A stretch of 64,000 nt of DNA from Roseburia sp. (GTDB taxonomy: Bacteria > Bacillota > Clostridia > Lachnospirales > Lachnospiraceae), in contig JAMOZS010000004.1 in the NCBI GenBank assembly GCA_023667765.1, positions 27,767 through 91,766 on the forward strand, given 5' to 3'. The notes beneath the pieces were generated by a model. The model did not search any database. It was not told the DNA's origin and saw only the letters and a program-made list of their open reading frames with translations. The translations under genes were made by a program, and so were the position numbers. This document shows, one piece after another, positions 9,028 to 17,051 of this stretch (positions are counted from its first letter, which is position 1; each line of letters begins with the position of its first letter).

Positions 9028-10854
9028 ATGTGTGGTATTGTAGGATATATCGGGAATAAACAGGCGGCGCCGATTATTCTGGACGGTTTGTCAAAGCTGG
9101 AATACAGAGGCTATGATTCGGCGGGCATGGCAATTTATGACGGAGAGAAAATCACCTCCAGGAAGGCGGTGGGGAGGCTTAAGGTATTAGAGAATCTCAC
9201 ACATGGCGGGGAGATGATGCCGGGGTTTTCGGGTATCGGGCACACTCGCTGGGCTACCCATGGAGTCCCCAGCGATACGAACTCTCATCCCCATCTGAAT
9301 CAGACGGACACGATTGCAGTCGTGCATAACGGCATCATAGAGAATTATATCTCGTTAAAGAAAATGCTTCAGGATAAAGGCTATCTATTCGTATCGGAGA
9401 CGGATACCGAGGTGCTGGCGCATTTATTGGATTTTTATTATAAGGGGAATCCGCTGGAGGCTATAACAAAGGTACTTCACAGAGTGGAAGGCTCCTATGC
9501 GCTGGGAATTATGTTTGCGGATTTTCCGGATGAAATCTATGCGGCCAGAAAGGACAGTCCCCTGATTGTGGGCCGGAATGAGGAGGACTGCTTTATCGCT
9601 TCGGATGTACCCGCTATTCTGAAATATACCAGAACCGTATATTATATGGACAATCAGGAGGTGGTACAGCTGCAGAAGGGGGCGCTGCGCTTCTTTTCTG
9701 TGGACGAGGAGGAGCTTTCCAAGGAGGCGGTGCAGATTGACTGGGATGCGGATGCGGCGGAAAAGGCCGGATATGAGCATTTTATGTTAAAGGAGATGTA
9801 TGAGCAGCCTAAGACCATTACAGATACCATTTCTCCCAGAATCCGACAGAATGATATTGTGATTGAGGAATTAAAAATGAATGATGAGGAGCTGAGGGCC
9901 ATAAAGAAGATTCATATTGTGGCCTGCGGCTCGGCATATCATACAGGCGTTACCGGAAAGTATGTGTTTGAAGGGCTGGCAAGGCTGCCTGTGGAGGTGG
10001 ATGTAGCCAGCGAGTTTCGTTATCGCGACCCTATTCTGGAGGAGGGAAGCATGGTTATTGTTATCAGCCAGTCGGGAGAGACGGCAGATACGCTTGCAGC
10101 CCTCAGGGAAGCGAAGGCCAGGGGCTTTAAGGTGTTGGGCATTGTCAATGTGGTAGGCAGTTCCATCGCCAGAGAGGCGGACAGCGTCATGTATACCTGG
10201 GCGGGCCCGGAGATTGCGGTGGCCACCACCAAGGCGTATAGCGCTCAGCTGGCGGCGCTTTATATGCTGGCTATGAAATTTGCCAAGGCCAGAGGCACGA
10301 TTACGGAGGAACAGTTCCGACAGCTTTTGACGGATTTGCGGTGTCTGCCTGACCAAATAGAGATGCTGCTGGCTCAGAAGGAGAAGCTGCAGCATTTTGC
10401 CAATCGGTATGTGGGAGCCAAGGATATTTTCTTTATCGGGCGGGGCGTGGATTATGCCATTTCCCTGGAGGGCTCTCTGAAGCTTAAGGAGATTTCTTAT
10501 ATTCATTCCGAGGCTTATGCGGCGGGAGAATTAAAGCACGGAACCATTTCTCTGATTGAGGATGGCACGCTGGTAATCGCCCTTGCCACCCAGCCGGCGC
10601 TGTTTCAGAAAACCGTCAGTAATGTGGTGGAGGTAAAAGCCAGAGGCGCCTTTGTGCTGGCGGTGACGAATGAGGGGAACAAATCCATTGAAAAGGCGGC
10701 GGATTATGTGGTGTATATTCCCGAGACGAATCCTTATTTTACGAATTCTCTGGCCATTGTGCCCCTGCAGCTTTTTGCCTATTATGTGGCTGTGGGAAGA
10801 GGCTGTGATGTAGATAAACCCAGGAATCTTGCGAAGTCGGTAACGGTGGAATAA
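9028..10854 (+). CDS. glmS: Glutamine--fructose-6-phosphate aminotransferase (isomerizing)
   Basis: A 608-residue GlmS, making glucosamine-6-phosphate from fructose-6-phosphate and glutamine, the entry step to peptidoglycan and other amino-sugar polymers. The start is the ATG at 9028 because the protein must begin MCGIVGY: Cys2 becomes the N-terminal nucleophile of the glutaminase after Met removal; the ATG four codons earlier would block this. The glutaminase domain covers about 1-230 (HTRWATHG, NGIIENY). Two SIS isomerase domains follow (CGSAYHTG, SQSGETADT near 345; GRGVDY and EGSLKLKEISYIHSEAY near 475-500). It ends with the conserved KPRNLAKSVTVE. Only 29 bases separate it from the upstream gene, leaving no room for the glmS ribozyme usual in Bacilli, so its feedback control must differ. 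Confidence 0.97.
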   Translation: MCGIVGYIGNKQAAPIILDGLSKLEYRGYDSAGMAIYDGEKITSRKAVGRLKVLENLTHGGEMMPGFSGIGHTRWATHGVPSDTNSHPHLNQTDTIAVVHNGIIENYISLKKMLQDKGYLFVSETDTEVLAHLLDFYYKGNPLEAITKVLHRVEGSYALGIMFADFPDEIYAARKDSPLIVGRNEEDCFIASDVPAILKYTRTVYYMDNQEVVQLQKGALRFFSVDEEELSKEAVQIDWDADAAEKAGYEHFMLKEMYEQPKTITDTISPRIRQNDIVIEELKMNDEELRAIKKIHIVACGSAYHTGVTGKYVFEGLARLPVEVDVASEFRYRDPILEEGSMVIVISQSGETADTLAALREAKARGFKVLGIVNVVGSSIAREADSVMYTWAGPEIAVATTKAYSAQLAALYMLAMKFAKARGTITEEQFRQLLTDLRCLPDQIEMLLAQKEKLQHFANRYVGAKDIFFIGRGVDYAISLEGSLKLKEISYIHSEAYAAGELKHGTISLIEDGTLVIALATQPALFQKTVSNVVEVKARGAFVLAVTNEGNKSIEKAADYVVYIPETNPYFTNSLAIVPLQLFAYYVAVGRGCDVDKPRNLAKSVTVE

Positions 10855-10857
10855 AAA

Positions 10858-10910
10858 ACACAAATCATTAAAATTTTAAACACAATTTAGACACAAATAA
10901 TCGCTATACT
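10858..10910 (+). promoter_or_regulatory. Phased direct repeats and -10 box upstream of htrA
   Basis: Three copies of ACACAAWT begin at 10858, 10880 and 10891, that is 22 and 11 bases apart and so on one face of the helix. A TATACT -10 box lies at 10905-10910 with no good -35 hexamer; the repeats occupy the -35 region. This layout is that of OmpR/PhoB-type activator sites. The regulator is not identified; an OmpR-family gene lies at 12703. Confidence 0.5.
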
Positions 10911-11018
10911 AAGTACATCGTAAATAAGCGGCGGAGAGCTTATGGCCGATGTACTTTCCCTATTTGGAAGGATGGCTGTAAGACGGTTGTATATTCCCAT
11001 AGAAAAGAGGTAATGGAT

Positions 11019-12413
11019 ATGTACGAAAACGAAATTTATTCCGGCAACAGTACAGAGAACAATGAAGGAAGATATTTTGACAGGCTTGACAATCCGGGTG
11101 ATACGATAAACCGGCAGAAGCAGAATGCATGGCAGGCGGACCCCGTAAGACCCATACCGGAGGAGCCGGTGAAGACGTCTAAAAAGAGAGGCGGCTTTTT
11201 GAAGAAAACAATAGTGGCCCTGAGCATGGGTTTATGCTTTGGTGTATTTGCAGGCCTCGGATTTTTTGCGGTATGTAAGACCACGGGTATTCTGGAGCAG
11301 ATAAGCGTTTCCAATCAGGCCGCTTTGGAAATTGCGGACAATGGTAACGGCGTTATGAATATTCCTCAGGAGAAGCAGGAGATAAAGAATACAACTCCAC
11401 AGAGTGTGAATATGGGAGCCACGGATATTTCGGGAGTGGTGGAAGAGGTAATGCCGGCAATGGTGTCCATTATCAACAATGCCACGGAGAGGATGGATTT
11501 CTGGGGACAGACTTACACAAGGGAATCCGCTTCCAGCGGAACCGGTATCATTATCTCCGAAAATGAGGAGGAGTTGTTAATCGCCACCAATCATCACGTG
11601 GCGGTGGACTCTACGAAACTGGAAGTCACCTTTATTGACGGCGCTACCGCCGAGGCAAAGATTAAGGGGATGGACTCGGAGATGGATTTGGCCGTGATTG
11701 CGGTTAAACTCAAGGACGTCAGCAATGAGACAAAGGCGGCTATTTCGATTGCCACCCTTGGAGACAGTGATGATTTAAAACTGGGTAAGCCTGTTATTGT
11801 AATTGGTAATGCTCTGGGGTATGGACAGTCTGTGACAAACGGTATTATCAGCGGCCTGAACCGGGAACTGGAAATGGAGGACGGTACGACAGGTACCTTT
11901 ATTCAGACCAATGCAGCTGTGAATCCCGGTAATTCCGGCGGTGCGCTCTTTAATATAAACGGTGAGGTTATCGGTATCGTGTCCAGTAAGATTGGCGGCT
12001 CCGCCATTGAAGGCATGGGCTACGCAATTCCCATCAGTTCGGCCAGCCCGATTATTTCCGAGATGCTGGAGCGCAGAACCAGGGAGGATAAGGTAGCGGA
12101 AGGCGATATGGGATATCTGGGGATAACACCCCAGCAGATTACCGCAGAGGCCGTGCAGTATTATAATATGCCTCAGGGCGTCTTTATCTATAAGGTGTAT
12201 CCGGGTACGGGAGCAGAGGCGGCAGGTATTATGAATGGAGATATTATCACCAGGCTGGAGGGTGAAAGAATCACTTCCTTTGAGGATTTACAGGATGTTT
12301 TACAGTATTATGCTGTGGGAGATACCATTACGGTTACCATCAGCCGTTGGGAGAATGGGGGTTATACCTCTATGAATGTGGAGGTCACGCTGGGAGAAAG
12401 ACCCAAGGATTGA
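11019..12413 (+). CDS. htrA: Membrane-anchored HtrA/DegP-type serine protease
   Basis: A 464-residue quality-control protease acting outside the membrane. A basic cytosolic tail of about 60 residues is followed by one membrane segment (about 64-86). The trypsin-like domain keeps the triad His193 (TNHHV), Asp223 (EMDLAVI) and Ser306 (NPGNSGGAL). A single PDZ domain covers about 355-460 (GYLGITPQ, GVFIYKVYPGTGAEAAGI). The ATG at 11019 is preferred over that at 11013 because AGAGG at 11006-11010 is then 8 bases away. The upstream promoter has phased repeats suggesting two-component control, and a two-component system follows downstream, though from its own promoter. Stress-induced degradation of misfolded exported proteins is the expected role. 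Confidence 0.94.
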   Translation: MYENEIYSGNSTENNEGRYFDRLDNPGDTINRQKQNAWQADPVRPIPEEPVKTSKKRGGFLKKTIVALSMGLCFGVFAGLGFFAVCKTTGILEQISVSNQAALEIADNGNGVMNIPQEKQEIKNTTPQSVNMGATDISGVVEEVMPAMVSIINNATERMDFWGQTYTRESASSGTGIIISENEEELLIATNHHVAVDSTKLEVTFIDGATAEAKIKGMDSEMDLAVIAVKLKDVSNETKAAISIATLGDSDDLKLGKPVIVIGNALGYGQSVTNGIISGLNRELEMEDGTTGTFIQTNAAVNPGNSGGALFNINGEVIGIVSSKIGGSAIEGMGYAIPISSASPIISEMLERRTREDKVAEGDMGYLGITPQQITAEAVQYYNMPQGVFIYKVYPGTGAEAAGIMNGDIITRLEGERITSFEDLQDVLQYYAVGDTITVTISRWENGGYTSMNVEVTLGERPKD

Positions 12414-12471
12414 TGAGAAGCCGTTAAAACAAAAAGATAAACAGATAATTTCGATAATTGGAGAAACGGTT

Positions 12472-12503
12472 AAGGCATGGTATGCAGGAAAGTACCATGC
12501 CTT
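12472..12503 (+). terminator. Perfect hairpin after htrA
   Basis: AAGGCATGGTA at 12472-12482 pairs with TACCATGCCTT at 12493-12503, an 11-base perfect stem with a 10-base loop. No T-run follows, so it may be a terminator or 3'-end stabiliser. Confidence 0.5.
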
Positions 12504-12524
12504 ATATCATGTAACCATATTTTA

Positions 12525-12574
12525 GGGAAACGCTGATTAAAGCGTTTCCTGCGTCGGATTTAATCAGTGCTTCC
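12525..12574 (+). repeat. Imperfect palindrome with two mutually exclusive hairpins
   Basis: GGGAAACGCT (12525-12534) pairs with AGCGTTTCC (12541-12549); alternatively CTGATTAAA (12533-12541) pairs with TTTAATCAG (12559-12567). The two stems share bases, so only one can form. The outer arms extend the second stem imperfectly. It could be a small dispersed palindromic element or a conformational switch; the rest of 12414-12702 holds no gene. Confidence 0.4.
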
Positions 12575-12594
12575 TTAGGTATCGGTGGTGCGGG

Positions 12595-12623
12595 TTGTGG
12601 GAAGGGGAATAATCGGGTATAAT
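12595..12623 (+). promoter_or_regulatory. Sigma-A-type promoter for two-component operon
   Basis: TTGTGG at 12595-12600, 17-base spacer, TATAAT at 12618-12623, about 80 bases before the response regulator start. Confidence 0.75.
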
Positions 12624-12702
12624 AGGTTCTGGAAAGAAGCGGCTATGCCTTGCAGGAGGGGCGGGGCAGATAAAGGAGCAAAAGGAACAGAGGCGGGCAG
12701 GA

Positions 12703-13395
12703 ATGAGTGACAGAAGAGTTTTGATTGTGGAGGACGACAGGGATATCAGTGAAATGCTGGGCAGCTTTCTAGAGGAGAATGGTTATGAGCCGGAGTATGC
12801 CTATGATGGCAGAGAAGCCTCCCGACGGATAGCCCGGGAAGAATACACCATGATTTTAATGGACTTGATGCTGCCCTATAAGGCCGGGGAGGATCTGATA
12901 CGGGAATTGCGGATGCATTCTGTCACGCCGGTAATATGCCTGTCGGCAAAGTCGGAAATGGAGACGCGCTTGGAGGCGCTGCGTATGGGGGCGGATGATT
13001 ATCTGTTGAAGCCTTTTGATATGAATGAGGTTCTGGTACGCATGGATGTGGTGCTGCGAAGAGCTGGCAATCGAGAAAGCAGGGAGCAGAGGGTGTTGTC
13101 CTGCGGGAAGCTTTGTCTGTATCAGGAGGAGAACCGGGTGGATTTCGAGGGAGAGGAAATCGGATTGACCCTAAAGGAATTTTTGTTGCTGAAGCTTTTT
13201 ATGGAGAATCCGAAAAAGACATTCACAAAGGCCAATTTGTATGAATCTGTCTGGCAGGACGAATATTATTATGAGGATAATACTATCAATGTGCATATGA
13301 GCAATCTGAGAAATAAACTCAAGAGGATTACCCATCATGATTATATAGAGACAGTTTGGGGCATTGGTTATCGATTAAGGGGGAATAGCGGATGA
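12703..13395 (+). CDS. OmpR-family response regulator
   Basis: A 230-residue two-component response regulator. The receiver domain (1-118) has the acidic pocket EDDRD at 10-14, the phosphoacceptor Asp54 (LMDLMLP), a conserved Ser/Thr switch and Lys in CLSAKSE. The winged-helix DNA-binding domain (about 130-228) shows LTLKEFLLLKLF, NVHMSNLRNKL and the terminal ETVWGIGYRL. The next gene, its cognate kinase, overlaps by four bases (ATGA). The ABC genes that follow resemble antimicrobial-peptide resistance modules, so the regulator probably senses cell-envelope damage together with the kinase and may activate the promoter at 14351-14407. Confidence 0.95.
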   Translation: MSDRRVLIVEDDRDISEMLGSFLEENGYEPEYAYDGREASRRIAREEYTMILMDLMLPYKAGEDLIRELRMHSVTPVICLSAKSEMETRLEALRMGADDYLLKPFDMNEVLVRMDVVLRRAGNRESREQRVLSCGKLCLYQEENRVDFEGEEIGLTLKEFLLLKLFMENPKKTFTKANLYESVWQDEYYYEDNTINVHMSNLRNKLKRITHHDYIETVWGIGYRLRGNSG

Positions 13396-14312
13396 TAGGG
13401 ATAATCCTGTGCGTCGTTTTGCTGTTTATCTGCGGACTTTTGGCAGTTTATATCCTATCCATGAGACGACAGCTTCGCAGTATGAGAAAGGAGCTGGAAC
13501 AGACGGAGGATACGTCTTATAACAGACAGCTGACGATTGCCCTGTTTGACCGGGAATTGACAAGGCTGGCTGTTCAGATGAATCATAATCTGGATTATCA
13601 GAAGCAGCTGAAGCGGCGAACGCAGCAGTCGGAGCTGGCTTTAAGGCAGTCCATTTCCGATATTGCCCATGACCTTCGGACACCTCTCACAGTCATCAGA
13701 GGGAATCTGCAGCTTTTGGAGAAGGATGATAAGATATCAGGAAAAAGCAGAGAGAGACTGCTCACCTGTCAGAATAAGGTAAAGGCTTTAAATGAATCAA
13801 TCAATGATTTCTTTGAGCTGTCTTTGTTGGAAAGTGACAGTAGTGTCGTAACTTTAACCCCTGTAAATATCACGAAGCTTTTGACCCAGTTTATTTTGGA
13901 GCATGAAGCATTCATCAGAGAGCACGGCCTGGCGCCGGATATTCGTCTGCCTGAGCGGACAGTGATGATACTGGCGGAGGAGCAGCTGCTTTTTAGAATG
14001 CTGGAGAATCTGCTGGTCAATGTGGTAAAATATGCAGAGGGTGGCTTTGCTTTGTCGCTGGAGGAGCCTGACGGCAGGCGGTGCCGTATTACTTTTTCCA
14101 ACAGGATAAGAAAAGAGCAGTTCGACTTAAAGGGAATGGGCCGTCTGTTTGAGCGCAATTATCGCGGCAGCCGGGTTCGGGCGGGAGAAGGCGCCGGTCT
14201 GGGACTTTTTATTGTAAAGCTGCTGGCCCAAAAGCAGAGGGCGGAGGCAGAGGCAAAGCTGACAGGAGAAAGGCTGGAAATCAGCGTGTTATTTCAGACG
14301 CCGGAGGTATAG
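13392..14312 (+). CDS. Sensor histidine kinase
   Basis: A compact 306-residue kinase. One N-terminal membrane segment (about 2-23) is followed directly by a coiled region and the dimerisation domain, with the phosphoacceptor His93 in ISDIAHDLRTPLT. The ATPase domain shows an N box (MLENLLVNVVKYAE near 212), and a G box GAGLGLFIVK near 272. No extracellular sensor domain is present, as in intramembrane-sensing kinases of the BceS class that rely on a partner transporter. Overlap with the regulator gene indicates translational coupling. The following ABC transporter genes are the likely partners. Confidence 0.93.
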   Translation: MIGIILCVVLLFICGLLAVYILSMRRQLRSMRKELEQTEDTSYNRQLTIALFDRELTRLAVQMNHNLDYQKQLKRRTQQSELALRQSISDIAHDLRTPLTVIRGNLQLLEKDDKISGKSRERLLTCQNKVKALNESINDFFELSLLESDSSVVTLTPVNITKLLTQFILEHEAFIREHGLAPDIRLPERTVMILAEEQLLFRMLENLLVNVVKYAEGGFALSLEEPDGRRCRITFSNRIRKEQFDLKGMGRLFERNYRGSRVRAGEGAGLGLFIVKLLAQKQRAEAEAKLTGERLEISVLFQTPEV

Positions 14313-14350
14313 AATCACCGGAGGCTCTTACGAAGATTTGGCTAAGACAG

Positions 14351-14407
14351 AAGTTTAAAGATTTTTTTGGATTTAAGAAATTCTTTAAACTTCTCTTTTA
14401 TTATAAT
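14351..14407 (+). promoter_or_regulatory. Inverted repeat and -10 box upstream of BcrA-like operon
   Basis: AAGTTTAAAG at 14351-14360 and CTTTAAACTT at 14383-14392 form a perfect 10-base inverted repeat with centres 32 bases apart. TATAAT is at 14402-14407 without a recognisable -35 box. The repeat sits where an activator such as the upstream response regulator would bind. Confidence 0.5.
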
Positions 14408-14442
14408 GAAAACGGCACTTGAGAACGAAAAGGAGGCGTTTC

Positions 14443-15393
14443 ATGCAGAATATAGTGATAGAGGTAAAAAATCTGGAAAAGCAATACGGGAAACAAAAGG
14501 CCGTGAAGGATTTGTCTTTTCAGATAAAGGAAGGAATGATTTGCGGTTTAATCGGGCCGAATGGGGCGGGAAAGACTACTATTATGAAAATGTTGGGTGG
14601 TCTTGTGCTTCCCACCGGAGGGAGCATGGAAATCTATGGAAGAAGCTCTGAGAAGGAGCTGGCTAAGGCCAGAAGCCGTATGAGCTTTATGATTGAAATA
14701 CCCTATGCAAAGGAAAGAATGACTGCCATAGAAAATCTGGAAAAGCAGAGGATTCAAAAAGGCATACCTAATCGGAAACGGGTGAGTGAGGTTCTGGAGC
14801 TGGTAGGGCTGGAGCATACCGGTAAAAAGCTGGTGAAGAATTTTTCGATGGGTATGCGGCAGCGCCTGGGCATAGCGAATGCGCTTCTTACAAAACCCGA
14901 GATTATGGTGCTGGACGAACCGATAAACGGATTGGACCCGGAAGGCATTGTAGAAATTCGGGAGCTGCTTTTGAAGCTGAATCAGGAGGAGCATATGACA
15001 ATCCTGATATCTTCCCATATTTTGAGCGAATTATCTCTGCTTTGTACGGACTATCTTTTCTTACGGAAGGGACAGCTGCTGCAGGATGTCTCAAATGATG
15101 AGCTGCAAAGGCTGTGCGGGGAATATTATCATATCCATACGGACAGGGATGCGCTGGCGCTTACCGTTTTGCAGGAACAGCTTGGCGTAACCGAGGCGGA
15201 GGTAAATGAGGATGGCAGCATCCGGTTGTATGAACAGCTGGAAAATATTCGAGAGGTGTCAAGAACTCTGTACGAACACGGGGTAATACCGTTAGAGCTA
15301 AAGGTATGCAGAGCGAATCTGGAACAATATTATATGGATATGGTAGGTGGGCAGAATGTGGAACATCATAAAAGCGCTGAATTATCAGATTAA
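14443..15393 (+). CDS. ABC transporter ATP-binding protein, BcrA/lantibiotic-immunity type
   Basis: A 316-residue ATPase. Walker A is GPNGAGKTT near 36, the signature is FSMGMRQRLGI near 133, and Walker B is IMVLDEPINGLDPEG near 155, followed by ISSHILSEL. The C-terminal 90 residues are the extension seen in bacitracin and lantibiotic immunity ATPases. The ATG at 14443 has AAAGGAGG upstream at normal spacing; the longer frame lacks one. Its stop lies 38 bases inside the next gene. It should energise the two membrane proteins that follow. Self-protection against envelope-active peptides is the family role; no peptide gene for it is next to it. Confidence 0.93.
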   Translation: MQNIVIEVKNLEKQYGKQKAVKDLSFQIKEGMICGLIGPNGAGKTTIMKMLGGLVLPTGGSMEIYGRSSEKELAKARSRMSFMIEIPYAKERMTAIENLEKQRIQKGIPNRKRVSEVLELVGLEHTGKKLVKNFSMGMRQRLGIANALLTKPEIMVLDEPINGLDPEGIVEIRELLLKLNQEEHMTILISSHILSELSLLCTDYLFLRKGQLLQDVSNDELQRLCGEYYHIHTDRDALALTVLQEQLGVTEAEVNEDGSIRLYEQLENIREVSRTLYEHGVIPLELKVCRANLEQYYMDMVGGQNVEHHKSAELSD

Positions 15394-16144
15394 AAGAGAT
15401 AATATTATGATATATGGTTTTCTCCTGGCGTTTTTCGTACTGCTGGCGCCTATTGCAGTAGGGGAGAATGCCATTGGGGAGATAACCGGGAGCCAGTATT
15501 ATGTATCGATGTATTCTGAGGGGCTGCCGTTTATCCTGGCTCTTCTGACACTTTATATAACCTCCCGAATCTGTGGTTGGGATTTTAATGATAAGACTGT
15601 GAATTATGAACTGCTGGCAGGTCATTCCCGACGCAGCGTCTATCTGGCCAGAGTCCTCCTGAGCCTTATATGGAGCGTCCTTGGCACGTTGGCGGTAGTC
15701 CTTTTACCGATTGGGACCATCACGCTTCTAAACGGCTGGGGATATAGTGCGGATGCGAAAGATATGGCAGTCAGGGGACTGCTTTCCCTTCTTCCCCTGT
15801 TTCGCATTGTCTGTGTATGGATTATGTTGACCTTTCTTTTGCAAAACGGCTTTACGGCTTTGGCGCTGGGGTATACTTTATATATGATAGGGATTCTGAT
15901 TACCCTGCTTCTTCAGGAGAGCTTTCAAATTAACTGGACGATACAGTTGGGCAGCGTTAATCTGATAAAGCTTTTGACTCTCACCAATTATACCAGTGTG
16001 TATATCAACGGAGAGGATGTAATGGTTTATCGCACGGCCCTTGCGGCTTCGGAAATGTACAGTACTGTTTTGGCATCCCTGGCAGTAGGCTTCGTCTGTC
16101 TTGGCCTGGGCTATGTGATATTTTGTCGCAGGGATATGAGCTAG
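15356..16144 (+). CDS. ABC-2 type permease, peptide-immunity type
   Basis: A membrane protein of about 262 residues with six predicted hydrophobic segments; the DFNDKTVNYELLAGHSRRSVY stretch between the second and third is characteristic of the MutE/MutG and BcrB-like permeases. It overlaps the ATPase gene by 38 bases; the ATG at 15356 follows an AGGTGG. It should pair with the following homologous permease to form the membrane pore of the transporter. The two permeases share the KTxNYExxxGxxRxxVYxxRVxLS motif, so they arose by duplication. Confidence 0.85.
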   Translation: MWNIIKALNYQIKRDNIMIYGFLLAFFVLLAPIAVGENAIGEITGSQYYVSMYSEGLPFILALLTLYITSRICGWDFNDKTVNYELLAGHSRRSVYLARVLLSLIWSVLGTLAVVLLPIGTITLLNGWGYSADAKDMAVRGLLSLLPLFRIVCVWIMLTFLLQNGFTALALGYTLYMIGILITLLLQESFQINWTIQLGSVNLIKLLTLTNYTSVYINGEDVMVYRTALAASEMYSTVLASLAVGFVCLGLGYVIFCRRDMS

Positions 16145-16185
16145 GAAATAGGGACGTCCGCTAAAGCGGGCAGATGGGAGTCGGT

Positions 16186-16986
16186 ATGAAAAATCTGATA
16201 AAAGCACAGCTGTATCAGCTGCGCAGAAAAAAATTTACTGGTTTTGTGTTTTTGTTTGTTCTCCTTCTGATTTTGATAAATTTATGGGCGGATGGGAACT
16301 TTGGTGAGGGCATTACAGCCAGCGAGTATCTTGCTGTGGATGGTTTTTTTGTGCTGTTGTTTTCGCTGATTTTTATTATACATTACACGGGGGAGGTCTG
16401 CGCCGCCGATTTTATGGATAAGACTGCCAATTATGAGGTCATGGGAGGTTACACAAGGGCGGATGTGTATGTCAGCCGGGTGTTTTTAAGTCTGGCGGGA
16501 GGATGCGTCGGTGCGATACTTCTGTGGGCAATCCCTGTTATAGTGGCGGTAGTTCTCTGGGGGTGGGGGAATACACTGGTATTTTCGGATATGCTTTGCA
16601 GATATCTGGTGGCGCTGTTTTGCGTGATGCGTCTTATCTGCGAATTTGTCTTTTTGAGCTGCCTGGTAAAAAATTCTTACATCATACTGGCCATCGGTGC
16701 GTTCATATCCTTTGCCGGCGGTACTTATATATCCGTTGCCGCTCAGATTTCGGCAGGTGTTTTGGGACAACATGCCTCGGTATTGTTAAGCCTGACAAAT
16801 CTTTTTGAGCTTTTTAATCTGGAATCCTTTCGTACCTACAGTCTGGTAAATTTAAAATCGCATATCATATATGACGCTTCCCTGGCAATGGGGGATGCGG
16901 CGCTGAGCCTGGGGGCTTCCTTGGGGATAGGCGTGTTCTTCCTCTGGCTGGGTTACAGTTATTTTTGCAGGGACGATTTCAGTTGA
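16186..16986 (+). CDS. ABC-2 type permease, second copy
   Basis: A membrane protein of about 266 residues, homologous to the preceding permease; motif DFMDKTANYEVMGGYTRADVYVSRVFLS is in the same place. Six hydrophobic segments are visible. The ATG at 16186 is supported by GGGAG at 16176-16180; an in-frame ATG four codons earlier lacks spacing. It completes an ATPase plus two permeases unit, the LanF-E-G architecture. A protease gene with N-terminal membrane segments follows 66 bases later. Confidence 0.85.
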   Translation: MKNLIKAQLYQLRRKKFTGFVFLFVLLLILINLWADGNFGEGITASEYLAVDGFFVLLFSLIFIIHYTGEVCAADFMDKTANYEVMGGYTRADVYVSRVFLSLAGGCVGAILLWAIPVIVAVVLWGWGNTLVFSDMLCRYLVALFCVMRLICEFVFLSCLVKNSYIILAIGAFISFAGGTYISVAAQISAGVLGQHASVLLSLTNLFELFNLESFRTYSLVNLKSHIIYDASLAMGDAALSLGASLGIGVFFLWLGYSYFCRDDFS

Positions 16987-17051
16987 GTATATGGAAATAA
17001 CGGCCGGGAAGTTTATAGTAGGACAGGGCAGTTAAGAGACGGAGGATTAAT

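Noticed and set aside
14443-16986. Immunity genes of a local lantibiotic cluster
   Set aside because: No precursor or modification gene is adjacent; more likely a resistance or stress module controlled by the two-component system.
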